DNA of 64,000 bases from Tubiluchus corallicola. Its lineage: Eukaryota > Priapulida > Priapulimorpha > Priapulimorphida > Tubiluchidae. Of the stretch, positions 35,097-46,535 are shown one piece after another. Each line of letters starts with the position of its first letter. Position 1 is the first letter of the stretch. Where the stretch lies: contig JAQGDQ010000158.1 of NCBI GenBank assembly GCA_030141605.1, forward strand, positions 374,001 to 438,000. Direction: 5' to 3'. The position numbers and the translations under genes are program-made. The notes under the pieces are model-generated. The model was not told the DNA's origin, did not search any database, and saw nothing but the letters and a program-made list of their open reading frames with translations.

Positions 35097-35411
35097 AATT
35101 AGTGGTGGACATTTTCTATCAGAAAGCGAATTCCAATCGAATTCGAATTCAGTTTCAAAGATGTTCGAACCTTAAATAAAAAGCAATCTCGCAAAGATCA
35201 TGCATATTGCTTGATTTTGTTGTGCAGTAAAAACACTAATAATTTGTTTCCAAATTTTGCATGCATTGCATGTTGTTTCAAACATTTTAATGATAAAGAA
35301 CGTGTGCCTAGTTGAAGTGGGGAATTATTTGTATCCATAATTTTATGTACGATTCGAATTAAAAAACTGTTCGAATCGAAGTTGAATGTTCGATGTTCGC
35401 CCCTAATTGTA
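35097..35411. mobile_element. hAT-like MITE, short copy
   Basis: The left end ATTAGTGGTGGACA and right end TGTTCGCCCCTAAT are near inverted copies, with palindromic TTCGAAT-type words inside both ends. Internal sequence from about 35185 (CGCAAAGATCATGCATATTG) recurs at about 37173, showing kinship with the longer element. Confidence 0.5.
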
Positions 35412-36222
35412 ACAGTACGCTTGCGTCTGCATGCGGCTGTAGGTTTGGTAATAGCTTAGCCTTGAAACAGAAAGTATCAATGTTTTAAGGTGCTGCATTA
35501 TCGACTGCCACCTTCATGTACATTTCTTTTCGATGAATAATACAGCGCGTGTGTGACTAGAGGTAATGTGTTACTTAGCTGAGCTGGGCATTGCTTAAGT
35601 TGCTGGCCATAAGTGCAGATGTATTCCTCCCTTTACAATTCCCATAAGATACAAATGATATGCTACTGTTGTGAGGAATGGAAATGTTGTTTACATTGTC
35701 GTTGCCGTGACAGTCGTTGATTAATGTGACAAATGTTAGCTTACCTGCCAATCTTGCCTGCATTGAAAGAAGCAGGAAGTAGTAGTTTAAATACATGTTA
35801 AATTTGGGTATTAAATCACAATTGGAATAGGTTGTACTTCATAAATTGAAATTAGACAGAAATATAGTTATTTACATAGTACTGATATTTGCTTCATAAT
35901 GACCAGAAATTGGCACAAAACTGTAATGCAAAGTAACAGTCTCCATACTACTGTACTACTCAGTAAACTCCTCATCCTACAAAGGGGGTTGTTTATTGCT
36001 GCTTGTCTTCTGCTTGATAAACAGTTCTGTAAGAAATTATACAGTTCTCTGATACGTCTTTATACATTTTAAGTGAGTCTTGCTTGACGACATTATCATT
36101 AAACACTCTATAACTTTCTAGGTCAATTAATAAAAAAATTGAAAATGTTTCATTGCTTTCTTCAGTATGTGTACGTATTGTCTGCCTAGATTCACATTGT
36201 CATGATAGAACCTCCTCATATG

Positions 36223-37398
36223 TAGGGATGAGAACACACCAACGGAAATCAAATTTAAATTGAATAGAGTTTTTGGTTTTCAGTCATAATTTTGAATCTG
36301 AATCGAATTAGTAATAAAAAATAATAGTGTGTACAAAAAACTCAATTTAATTCTGAGATGACGAAGACTGTGCATGGAGCGTGGCGCTAATTTATTACTA
36401 ATTAATAATTGTTTTGTACAGCTAAAATTAAGAATCACAGTAAAAATAGTTTGATTAACTGAATAATCTAGTGATTATTAAACTTTACATACCATTGGAA
36501 CTGTTAGAGAAAACAATACATTCTTAAAATAAACAATGTTTCTTGTGAGAAACTAATTCATTAATGCAGTACTAATGCATTACTTAAAAAACTAATTAGT
36601 GATTCACTGTTCATTGGGAAGTGGGAACCAATTTATTCTTTTCTACTGACGTTATGCTTTATCAAAGAATTTAATTTAAGGATAAACAACACATTTTTGA
36701 AAGAGGTGATGACTATCTTTGGTTTCTCTTTTTGTAACTTGCACTTAAATAAGTTAATTTCCAATTTATTCAAAGTAATGCATCTACATTTGACTTACCT
36801 AAGTCACATTTGAGTTACCAAAACACATTCGAAATTCCTATGTCTACATTTCACTTACCTAAGTCACATTTGAACTTTCCTGTGTCTACATTTGTGTGTA
36901 AAACCCATACTACAACTAAACCTATAGTTTAATTCTAGCACTTTACCAGCTAAATCTTTAGGTACAGTGAATGATTTTAATGCATTGAATAACTGTTTTT
37001 AAAACAAATGTTTGAGACTAGTTGTTTGCACTCCTTAAATTGTATGTTTTACTGCACATCTCGCAAGTTACCTGTAATGACTCATTAAACTTAAAGGAAA
37101 CCTGCGCTAACAAGGCAAATGTTTTCTAAATACTTCATTATTTTCATTTTATTATTTTTGTTTTACTGCAGTTCGCAAAGATCGTGCATATTGCTTTAGT
37201 TCTATGGTAAAAACTAGCATTAATTTGTTAAAAAGTAGTGCTCACAAAAGCAGCTAAATTGTTCTGAGTGCATGATAGTACGAGTGTTTTAATGACAAAG
37301 AATGAAAGTAATTAAGAGTTGAATTAATTCGTAATTCGTATCCAATTCAAATAAAAAACTGGTTTGAATTGAATTTAAACGTTCAGTGCTCCCCTTAC
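36223..37398. mobile_element. hAT-like element, longer relative
   Basis: Left TAGGGATGAGAACA and right GTGCTCCCCTTA are diverged inverted ends; the right third shares CGCAAAGATCGTGCATATTG and flanking words with 35185-35405. No transposase ORF. Boundaries approximate. Confidence 0.4.
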
Positions 37399-38120
37399 AG
37401 GAACGTTTCTGCCGTGTCACAAGAGGTCTCCCAACAATCGTCTGCTCTTCCAGCAGTCGGGTCAAAAACCACTTCTAATTTTCAATAATATTTGTACATC
37501 TCTTAGATCTTAGATCTCTGCTGGGCTTCGCTAACTGCTAAATCTAAGACTTAAGCAAAAATGTGGACAGTTGGGCAAATTAAAATTGATTTGTGACCAA
37601 ATTAAGCATGTAATATGTCAGCCTGTAATTTTTCAGATTTTTTGTTGTTAATATAGAAATGAGAATTATTTTTCTTAAATGTACATACATTTATTTCTGG
37701 GAGAAAGTATTTTTGAGAAATTGAAGTCTGTATCGTAAAATGTGACAAGTTAACTCAACAATGTGCAACATTGTGGAATTTAGGTAGTATAGTTTGAATT
37801 TTAATTTTAGAATATATGATGCTTGATGCGAAATTAATTATAAGAAATTAAATGATTTCAAGTCATTGATCCAAGTTCAAAATGTGTTAATATTTCTGCT
37901 TTTGAATGTATTTGCATTGTAAACTTGTTGCACTCTATGTGGATATTTTTGTGAACATAGTTCTTGAAATAAAAGTGTCAATGATTATTAAACATGTGTA
38001 ATTAACATATTAATGTAGTTTTGGACGATATTTTATTGAATGCGAAATTGTTTTCCCTGCTTTGTACGATAATAAAAGTTTACAATTATTACATTTAATT
38101 AATTCAAACTATGAAGTTTT

Positions 38121-38126
38121 TTTATT
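38121..38126 (-). terminator. Poly(A) signal of the tetraspanin gene
   Basis: TTTATT on the plus strand is AATAAA on the minus strand, about 115 nt beyond the tetraspanin stop codon. Position and strand fit a short 3' UTR. Motif-based inference only. Confidence 0.5.
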
Positions 38127-38241
38127 TACACAGTAACTTAGTCATTGGATGCTGCACAACTCTGAACATTATACACAACGTAAAAATAGTCAGTAAGACA
38201 GCTGCCACTTTCTCCAGTGATTTTTTGACAACCCCCATTCT

Positions 38242-38322
38242 TTACCTTCTGCCATATTTCCATCTGGCCTTCTGTTCTTCAATCTGGGCTAGCAGTCTGA
38301 GTGACAGAAAGATGACTAGTAA
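38242..38322 (-). CDS. Tetraspanin coding exon 7 (TM4 end, C-tail)
   Basis: Acceptor AGTTACTTTCAG-type (CTTTCAG), phase 0, LLVIFLSLRLLAQ then IEEQKARWKYGRR and TAA at 38242-38244. Short basic cytoplasmic tail. Confidence 0.85.
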   Translation of the reverse strand, partial: LLVIFLSLRLLAQIEEQKARWKYGRR

Positions 38323-41300
38323 CTGAAAGAAAAAAATGGTTACACCTTTTGAGCTCTCTCTCTTTCTCTCTCCCTCTCTCTCGTTTCAAGTTTTAGATGC
38401 TGTATTGTAACTCCGTTCTGCTCTCATCCCAGTAAACATTTCTGAGAATCTGAGTCTATTAGTCTTGGTGATTATCTTCACTAAGTACAATAAAATAGTG
38501 ACATTAAACTTTAGTTCAAGGATTTGCCTATGGGTTTTTAAACAAATCTCAGTTTTCCTATTAAGCGTTCAGTAAAGTACAAACCATTGGTATTAGTACG
38601 GCGGTGACGCAGCTGGCCAGAATTGTACCATGATCCTCAATCCAAGCCATTATGGTGGGATAGCAGCCTACAGTATTTATAACATCCCGTGCTTCCGGTT
38701 CCTGTATCAATTTTAACAGCATTTAAACTTGGGCACAAATAAATTTACGAACTTTCATATGATTTCTAATACTTTCTGATAAATAATGGTAATGGTAAAA
38801 CAAACATTTCAGAATGCAGACCGCGAATGGTGGGCACCAAATTTTGAACGTTAATGGTTTCTTATAATAACCCCTGTACACCGGGCGACTGAACGGTGAC
38901 CAGCAGTATCAATCAGGCACCATGAGTTAGTTAGCCTACCATGACAGTTACAATAAACCTGTTCTCAGTTCAAGCGATTGATGATGATCGTGAAAAGGTC
39001 AACGGTTAAGTGAACCAGACAATACATTTGTGTACACTTCGCAGCCCATGGTTGTAATAGTAACAGTCTTAACAGCTAGCTAAATCCCTTACCTAGTTCG
39101 ATTTTTTTCTTGTTCCCAAGCAAGATCCTGCTAGTAGATCACTCTGCACACAGCCTGATGCATAATTAAGTAAAGTCCACGTAAAACAACTGAAGTTACT
39201 GAACTGGTGCGGCAGATGGTTTGCTTTACCCACATGTCACGTAACGGTTGCAGCTAAGACGCGTACACTTAACCTTTGACCTACAACAACTGCGCGTGCG
39301 CACAACGAAACTGTGAAAAGGTTTATTCACGTTCACGACCAATGACGTTTTACCTAGATGAAGAGGAAGTATGGCTCGAACATTCAATTATTTGATGCCA
39401 ATAGAAATTGTAACCTCACATCGTTTGAATGAACTTCACTGCATTTTACAAGTAACTCGTATCTGAATTTTTATTTTAACACGTTGGGCGGCAGACCTGT
39501 CGAACAACCATCTGTTACTAACGGCTTTGCGATCGACTCTCTTAACTGCCTTCAATGAACATGTACTTATCCATATTTTGACAACTCTAACGTCAAAAGC
39601 TGTCTGATTTTCGCAAACGTGGATATAATCAGACTTAGTTATACTTAAACTATAAAACTTTTGCCTACCGTTTTCTTTAAAGCGTCAAATCCACAAATAG
39701 AATTGGGTGGCTTGTCCTAGAAAAGCATTTTTCACATTAATTAGCTTAAATAGTAATTATTTTTCCATTCAGCAAGACTAATTGACATTCTTCTGAAAAA
39801 AAAACAAAACCAAAAGGAAATATCGAACAACTTATTGTGAGAATCCTGGTTTATGGTTTATGACAAAATCATAAGCAGAAGATTCTGCAATGTTACTTGA
39901 ACTGTATTGCGATTGGAAGAACAAAACGTGAGTCGTTCACATAATTATCACGGTATAATATAAGACTCATAAGATTAAATGCAGGAACCTAATCTTACGC
40001 TTTGACAATGCGATGCAGCTACGTCCACTTTGCGAAAAAAATTCTACATCATTCCAGGTGTTTATAACAGAGTGAAAAGCTGCATTGGTGAAATATTCAA
40101 ATTTGCATGACGAAAACTAAAAATGAATCATACATCTTCATAAAGGCAGCAAGATCGTGGCACAGCACATCGTTCAATGCTTGGATTCTGCTCCGTGCAG
40201 TTGTAGTAAGTGTTCATGTTCCAGTCTCTATATCCATCAGGACCAACACCACAACACTTGAACTGACAAATATTTCAAAGCAAATTAAAATACAAAAACA
40301 AAAGAAGCCCATTCCACCTATAACTTGGTCCTATAAGCGATAATGGCCATTTTGATAACGGTGATGGTGATATGATGAATGGATGATGATGATGATGATG
40401 ATGATGACGATGATGTTGATGATAAATGACTGGTTGATTCACAATGATTTGAAGAAAAAGGAGAAAAATATGATGATGATGATGATGAAGCCCATTCCAC
40501 CTATAAGTGATAACAGCCATGATTTGACGACACTGATGGCGATAACGGTAGTAATGAAAATAACAGTGATGATGATGGTGATGACGATGATGACGATAAC
40601 GATGAAGAAAAAATTTAGTCCTGTTAAAGGCTTCAACATCAATTTTGAAAGCCTCGAAAATTCTCAGTTTAGCAATTTTTTTTTCAATGCTAGTAAAAAT
40701 TTCTACTTCATTAATAAAATTTTGTATTATAACTTGTTATTATAGTAAGTTTGTTACCTTATAGTAACTACATTATAGTTACTAGAATAGTAAACTCGCT
40801 ACTAAAAGTAGCTATTTAGAAACACAGCAGTTTCCTGAGCAACACGGAATTTTGCTTGTATTCTGACTGAATGCATTATGATAATGTATCTGAGTGACTC
40901 ACTCCCACTTGAAGTCCATCTATAAGATCTTGAAGATCAGGATCGTCTCTATACTTGTAGACAGCTTGAGTGAGAAAACTGGCAGGATTGACATTTGTCG
41001 TGTTAGGATCAGCAAAAATCAACACGAAGGCAACTCCACCCAGGACGACCGTGGCCACGAAGATGAATATAATCGTGTACGAAAACTGCAAAAATGAAAA
41101 AGAAATAAACCTGGTTTGAATTGAAACAATCTAAATAATTACTGCTTTGAAGCAACAGGACAGAAAAAAACTGCTTGTCGCGGAGTACCGGAAAGATGGA
41201 GAATTTTGCCTACCTGGAAAATAAGAGACATCCCAAATGTAACACAAGTATTTCAGGCTCAGAACCTCTATTCATCAATAAAGTGCGCTGTGACCAAATA

Positions 41301-44267
41301 CAAATGGGTGTCTATTGGCAAAGTATTAAAGCTGGGCAGGAATTTTGAAGGTAAATTTATGCAGAATTTTTGTCTAAAACTGTACTTGGACGGACAAACA
41401 TTAAACGTAAACGTAAAAATGTCTGACTGCATGAGTGTTTATTTGAGCACATAATTGTATGGACATTTTGCTTACATCATATTCCTACTAATTTATTGCA
41501 CTCAGTAATTCTATTTCAGCTTAGCGACATTTAATGTCTGAGCATCTTTATGAAATTGTTTTATTACCTATGAAGCAATTCGAGGCTTTTCTTATCAACG
41601 TCTAGTGATATATCATGCCTATAAAGATCATTTAATATTATGATGCTTATTGAAATCAGTACCTACAAAAGCATCCCATAGATTTAAACGCCTTTTATTA
41701 TGTACCATGCTTTATGATGTGCATGGTAAGGCTGCAATAATGTTAGTTGACATTGATAAGCATACGAAAAATAGAAAAAAAACTTAAAGCAGTAGTCAAC
41801 TAATACTTAGCAGTTTGCAGTTTGTTTTTGCAACAAATTAGCGGTTTTGTGTAAATGGTAGCATGAAATAGGTCAAGAAACATCGTCTTTTGACATTTTG
41901 TAGAATAATTCAAGCTGAATTTGAAGAGAACCGTTGATCTAAATTTAACAGCACATTAAGCTTGATTCGTTTATTTTTGTCCTGTGGGTTAACTACATCA
42001 ACTATCGCAACTCTGCTTCTTTTAGCAACTTGTTTTATTCTTGAGCTGTCTAATTGGGCACAGTTTGTCAATTTTGTGCACTTGCTCTTTGAAGAATCAG
42101 TTTTAATTTAAAGTCTCACACAATAAAAAACTCTTACTTGTCATGTAGTAGTAGTCTCTTTATACTCGTCAGAACCGAATGCACGAAAAGTTGTATTTAT
42201 TATACACTGTCAGTATTGAACGTGTCTTTATGAATAGAATTTGGTGTTTAGTCATTCGCACAGTGAACATAATCATGCGCGCTCAGAGGCGCATAGCATT
42301 GTCCAATTGAGCACAATTATATTCGGGCAAATACGTGAGAGAAAGGTCCAAAGTCGCTTAAACGTTGCTGGTTTTCGTGCAACATGTCCATTTCGCTTGT
42401 GAAAATTATTAAATTATTACTTCATATGTATGCTACACCTCATGACAATTAGAAATGAATACGAATTGTAAATGACATCAACTGATTGTTGTAATTTTGT
42501 AAAAACGTTGAGCTTAGATCAAGCCTTTCCTGCCATGATTTGTTGCAAAAGTTGTCCCAAGTTGCTGTGTTAAATCAGACATTTAACCACCAGAAGGTGT
42601 GAACCGTTTACGTGCAAGATAAAATATGGTATGAACGCACCACTGTTATTGAATAGCCTTCGAAATCTTCTTGTTCAGACTTTTGCAGCGTATTAAAGAA
42701 TTAGAGACTAACCGTTTTTAATAAGCAAGTGTTCTCCCTTAAGGAGCCTGTGCAGCCAAGAAAAGCAAGAACAAACATGACGCATCCACACGCTAGCATC
42801 AAAATTGTTGGGTCCAAAACAACGTCCATGATGTCCATGATTTGCTTCTTCTTGTCAAGAAATGCATATAGACCTACTCCAGCAAAAAATGCACCGCCAA
42901 CCTGTAATAAATAGATAAAATAAACCAGCTTACGCGGGAAGAAGAGATCACAGCATTGACTTCTAAAGAGAGAGCAGTGAGCTTCTTGTGTCCTCTCCTT
43001 GTAATTATTACACTGTTACCAAACAATGTTATAGCCAAAAATATAAAATCAAATACAAAGAGGTCCCAGTGTTAGTTCTTCCACCAAACTATGTTCACTA
43101 CCAGTGCTTCCGATAGTATATAGGTATTACACATAATCAGGGGCGTATCAAGACATTACAACGCCGTAGATAGTTCAGTTTCGCCTATCTCTATTATCAG
43201 TTTATGGTTGTTTATATTTCGAAGCTTAATGCACAGTTACCTGTGGTGTTTTTGTAGCCCTCTCACTTAACACCAACGTGGGTGCTGTAAGTTCCCTATA
43301 TTTGCATAGAGCTTATATAATAGCAGGCTGCACAACTGCTTGTGGTTAAATACTAGTATTTTCTTTGCGCTTGTATAAAACTGCCTCCGTAACAGCTTGT
43401 GGTGTTTTACACAATATTGTGAATATGAAAGGATGTACGCATTTGCCGAGATTTTTTAACGCAGGCCCCTTAAATCTGACACCCCTCAAAACTTAGCTCC
43501 CTAAGCTACAATCTATTAGTAAATATGCCCCTCCACCCCTGCAAGGTCATAAGGTCATAATTATGGCCGCGTATGGATTACAAAGCTCACCAAATGTATG
43601 ACATGGCAGACGCATTAATTAGTAACCGCCGTATCTATTATGTTTTGATTTTAAGTAAAGCACTTAGTATACTAGTGCACAGTTATCATATAGCGAAAGT
43701 GACATTAGGACTACTGTACTACTGTTTAGCTACTGTACAATTTCACCTTCTCCACAGTTTTTACCTAGATTGTTTGCCAAACATAAAAAGCTCTTACCCA
43801 GAAAGCAAAGTTTATGAAGAACAGAAAATATTTTAAACAGGAGCTGATGACCGTTTTTCTGTTTGCCTTGGAACTTCCTTGTTTCTCAACTTTAGACAAC
43901 TTCTCTGTAAATATGAACAAGAACAACAGGTTATTCATAGTTTCATTATAACTGTTTGCTTCTTGTCTTACAGAGAATTAATATCATATTAACAAAGTTA
44001 AGGTCGTCGTTGAAATATAATCTTGTTCATCTAATGAAACGACTGAAGACGATGACGTAAGCTTCCCATGTTTATTTTAGACACGGTTAACTGTTCTTTC
44101 CGGTTTGAGATTAAGATTTAAGTATACGGGTTTGCGAACTAAGACTCAAGTATCTCCTCAAGAATTTAATTCTAGATTAAAGATGGTAAGCTTCGAACGC
44201 AATGTAATTACAGCGAACGCACAATCTTCATAATTTTAATATTGTAATGTTTACGGTAATGCCTAAT

Positions 44268-44331
<64 letters not shown>

Positions 44332-44375
44332 AGGTGAGAAAGGTGAGAAAAAGAGATGAAAGAGAGAGGGGGAGA

Positions 44376-44422
<47 letters not shown>

Positions 44423-44521
44423 GGGGGTAGAGACAGGGTGTGAGAGAGAGAAAGAGTGACAGACAGACAGACAGATAGATGCACAGACAGATAGGCTGGC
44501 AGGCAGACAGACCTATAGACG

Positions 44522-44590
<69 letters not shown>

Positions 44591-46535
44591 GGGTGAGCGA
44601 AATATACCTTCTGTTTTTGTCAACTTGGTTGGTGTCGTACTGCTGGACGATGTTATTCTTAATCTAGTTGACATGTCTTGCTTGACACAACGTGTAAGAC
44701 ACGCCCACCAATAGAGCAAAACTCATCTATTATCGTCAATGATTCTTTTACTGGTCACATAGTTTTTATTCAGAATGGCTTTTAATATGTCGACCGAGCT
44801 TTATAAGATTACACACTTTCCGCAAAAACGTCAGCAATGAATTCAAAATCTTTGGATTGCTCAAAAATACGCTGGCTTCTGTACATTGTACAGTTAGATT
44901 TTTAGTTTGCCACGACACCAGCAAGCAGTGCAGAATTAGCGAAGAACATTAGTTTATTTTACGAATCAATTTAAAACGAAATTCCAAGAAAGCCAATTAA
45001 GGCCCATTAAAATCAGAACTAATTACACGCTGGGTAATTTGGTATTAATAAAAAACAACCAAGCCAAATATGAAAATGTGCAAAACGCCACACACTACTA
45101 CCAAACGATAACGTTCAGGTGGGCAATAATAGGGTTTCCAAATACCCGGCCGGATTTTAAACTTAGGTGAAAATTGACATGTAAAACCGGACATTAATTT
45201 GCCCATTTCTTCCACATTTTCCAATTCAACCGCAATTGCTGTTGTGGTTATAGTTACACAAACATCAGAATTTTTTACTACAACATCGACGTCTCAAAAA
45301 CTTATATTTAGAACTTTTTCTTTTTTTGCACACAAACAGTGGAAGTCTGAAAGCTACGCTAAACAAAAAGTCGGCGATTTTATTTCACAGATAATGCGGC
45401 AAATCTTCTTTCTCTATACGCGTGTTTTTTCCATTTCAAAACGATTTAAAGAGTTAATTATTTTTTGCGGGCACACTGAGTTGTGTCCCCCATTTTGTCG
45501 AAATGGTATTACATAAAATTCAGTAAGCCTGTGTTTGGCCTACGTACTAATTGTCAGTTTTTGATACATGCTTTTGTACAGGTGTACATCACGCTGCTCC
45601 GTATTGTGTAAAATTATGGCTAACGAAGTTTTTGTTGTGTGCTAACGTCCGAAAACTCAAAAACACATGTGTTTGTTGTTATTATTTTTACTTTATAGGC
45701 CTATGCCTTTACATAATTGTTAAATCACTTTGATTTATTATAATTTTATAATGTTTATACTGTTTTACTAATCAAATCACAAAAACATGATTATTTCGTT
45801 TTCTTTCTTCAGAATTAAACTACTTTTCAATTTAAACTGCTTTTCAATGCCCAAACTTAAAAATGTCTTGCCACTTTTGGGAGCATTTCTATTGCATTAC
45901 GATATTCGTTTCCAAAAAGCCCATTGTGGGCAATAAAAGCAGTTGACAGCTGTTCAAGCATACTGGAAACATGCTGGCTTGCAAAATAGCATAAAAAAAT
46001 TGATTTAGAATCGAGTTAACCGCTCTGATCGAAAATAATCGACGACAGGGAACTGCAGTGCAAGTAACAACGTTTAAATTGCTTGTTTGTCTGTCTGTTT
46101 GCTCGTTGTTTGTTTGTTTACTTGCTTGCTAGATTGGTAGAAGCGAAAAAATATAGCGACGGAAATGTACACGAGACATTCAAGTGAGATACAGGTATTT
46201 TCATTTTAGACACACAGTCACCGCAGTAAAAATACAATATTATTTCTAAGCACTGCACGTTTAGTTGACCGCGCAAATTGATGACACTCAACTGGGCACG
46301 TCTACAACAATTTCCTGCTTGTTATGCAGCAAAGCTCGTCTATAGGCTTCGATTGTCCTGTAATTTAGCAGTAATTTAGTAAAAAAAGGAACTTACTTGC
46401 AACTTGCTTGTAATCTCTTACAAAGTCCAACGTGTAAAATTTCAGTTGGCGAACCATTGCTGAAAGATCTATCATGGCGTCGTTATGATTCTCCATTCTC
46501 TTGGCACCATGACTTCCTTCAAGATTTTTCTTCAT
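38242..46535 (-). CDS. Tetraspanin, TspanC8-like, 7 coding exons
   Basis: Seven minus-strand exons (46535-46397, 43904-43798, 42901-42713, 41085-40903, 40262-40134, 38701-38585, 38322-38242) join in phase into a complete 314-residue protein. TspanC8 tetraspanins escort and tune the protease ADAM10 at the plasma membrane. Visible features in order: an 82-residue N-terminal part running into TM1 (SSCLKYFLFFINFAFW), a small loop, TM2 with DPTILMLA and FLGCTGSLRENTCLLK, TM3 FSYTIIFIFVATVVLGGVAF, a large loop with DLIDGLQVGFKCCG, DWNMNTYYNCT, NPSIERCAVPRSCC, EARDVINT and GCYPTIMAWI, then TM4 and a short basic tail ending RWKYGRR. The CCG, ERC-x-VP-x-SCC and DVINT motifs are typical of TSPAN5/14/17/33. 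One expected cysteine (the QCGY position after DVINT) is absent with about 20 residues. TM4 is weaker than usual. Confidence 0.88.
38585..38701 (-). CDS. Tetraspanin coding exon 6 (loop end, TM4 start)
   Basis: Acceptor AATTGATACAG, donor ATG|GTTTGT, phase 0 on both sides. EPEARDVINTVGCYPTIMAW then IEDHGTILASCVTAVLIPM. DVINT runs straight into the last loop cysteine, skipping the segment where TspanC8 members carry another cysteine. Confidence 0.85.
40134..40262 (-). CDS. Tetraspanin coding exon 5 (CCG and cysteine core)
   Basis: Acceptor AAATATTTGTCAG, donor GAT|GTATGA, phase 0 on both sides. It encodes FKCCGVGPDGYRDWNMNTYY, NCTEQNPSIERCAVP and RSCCLYED: six loop cysteines and one N-glycosylation sequon, with TspanC8 spacing. 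Confidence 0.92.
40380..40605. repeat. GAT/ATG microsatellite and degenerate derivatives
   Basis: Runs of GATGAT at 40382-40410, 40470-40490 and 40565-40600 with interruptions, inside a tetraspanin intron. It also contains a repeated phrase GAAGCCCATTCCACCTATAA (near 40305 and 40487). It creates His-, Met- or Ser-rich false ORFs. Confidence 0.9.
40903..41085 (-). CDS. Tetraspanin coding exon 4 (TM3, large loop start)
   Basis: Acceptor TTCATTTTTGCAG, donor GGA|GTGAGT, phase 0 on both sides. TM3 FSYTIIFIFVATVVLGGVAF, then YKYRDDPDLQDLIDGLQVG, which leads directly into CCG in exon 5. An alternative donor after CTTCAA would drop VG. Confidence 0.9.
42713..42901 (-). CDS. Tetraspanin coding exon 3 (TM1 end to TM2)
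   Basis: 189-bp exon, phase 0 on both sides, acceptor TTTATTACAG, donor ACG|GTTAGT. It encodes VGGAFFAGVGLYAFL, a charged small loop, DPTILMLACGCVMFVLAFLG and GSLRENTCLLKT. The 189-bp phase-0 exon is a classic tetraspanin unit. Confidence 0.9.
43138..43541. mobile_element. Possible hAT-like MITE (CAGGGG ends)
   Basis: The left end CAGGGGCGTATCAAG and right end (reverse-complemented) CAGGGGTGGAGGGGCATATT are similar at the tip. No matching 8-bp flanks. In a tetraspanin intron; weakly supported. Confidence 0.3.
43798..43904 (-). CDS. Tetraspanin coding exon 2 (start of TM1)
   Basis: Acceptor TTCATATTTACAG, donor TGG|GTAAGA, phase 1 in and 0 out. Basic KLSKVEKQGSSKANRKTV followed by SSCLKYFLFFINFAFW: the cytoplasmic Cys (possible palmitoylation), LKY and N-x2-FW of tetraspanin TM1. 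Confidence 0.85.
44268..44586. repeat. GA microsatellite blocks with GACA/GATA-like interruptions
   Basis: Long GA runs at 44270-44325, 44378-44415 and 44523-44585, separated by GGTGAGAAAG and ACAGACAGAT-type variants. Inside tetraspanin intron 1. Arg/Glu ORFs on the plus strand and Ser/Leu ORFs on the minus strand are artefacts. Confidence 0.95.
46397..46535 (-). CDS. Tetraspanin coding exon 1
   Basis: ATG at 46535 with an in-frame TAA two codons upstream; donor A|GTAAGT, phase 1 out. It encodes MKKNLEGSHGAKRMENHNDA then MIDLSAMVRQLKFYTLDFVR and DYKQVA. Hydrophilic and charged, presumably cytoplasmic, and longer than usual for a tetraspanin N-terminus. Phase and splice match exon 2; three later ATGs in frame could also start. 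Confidence 0.65.

Larger units (their letters stand above)
34879..38241. other. Convergent intergenic region between UIMC1-like and tetraspanin genes
   Basis: Both genes end toward this region. AATAAA occurs on the plus strand at about 35175, 37966 and 38071, and on the minus strand at 38121-38126; the last is well placed (about 120 nt) after the tetraspanin stop. Two related hAT-like repeats occupy much of the left half. No coding sequence is supported. Confidence 0.5.

Noticed and set aside
40275-40745. His-, Ser- and Met-rich ORFs
   Set aside because: Translation of GAT repeats inside a tetraspanin intron.
44247-44719. Arg/Glu and Ser/Leu repeat ORFs
   Set aside because: Translation of GA microsatellite blocks in a tetraspanin intron.
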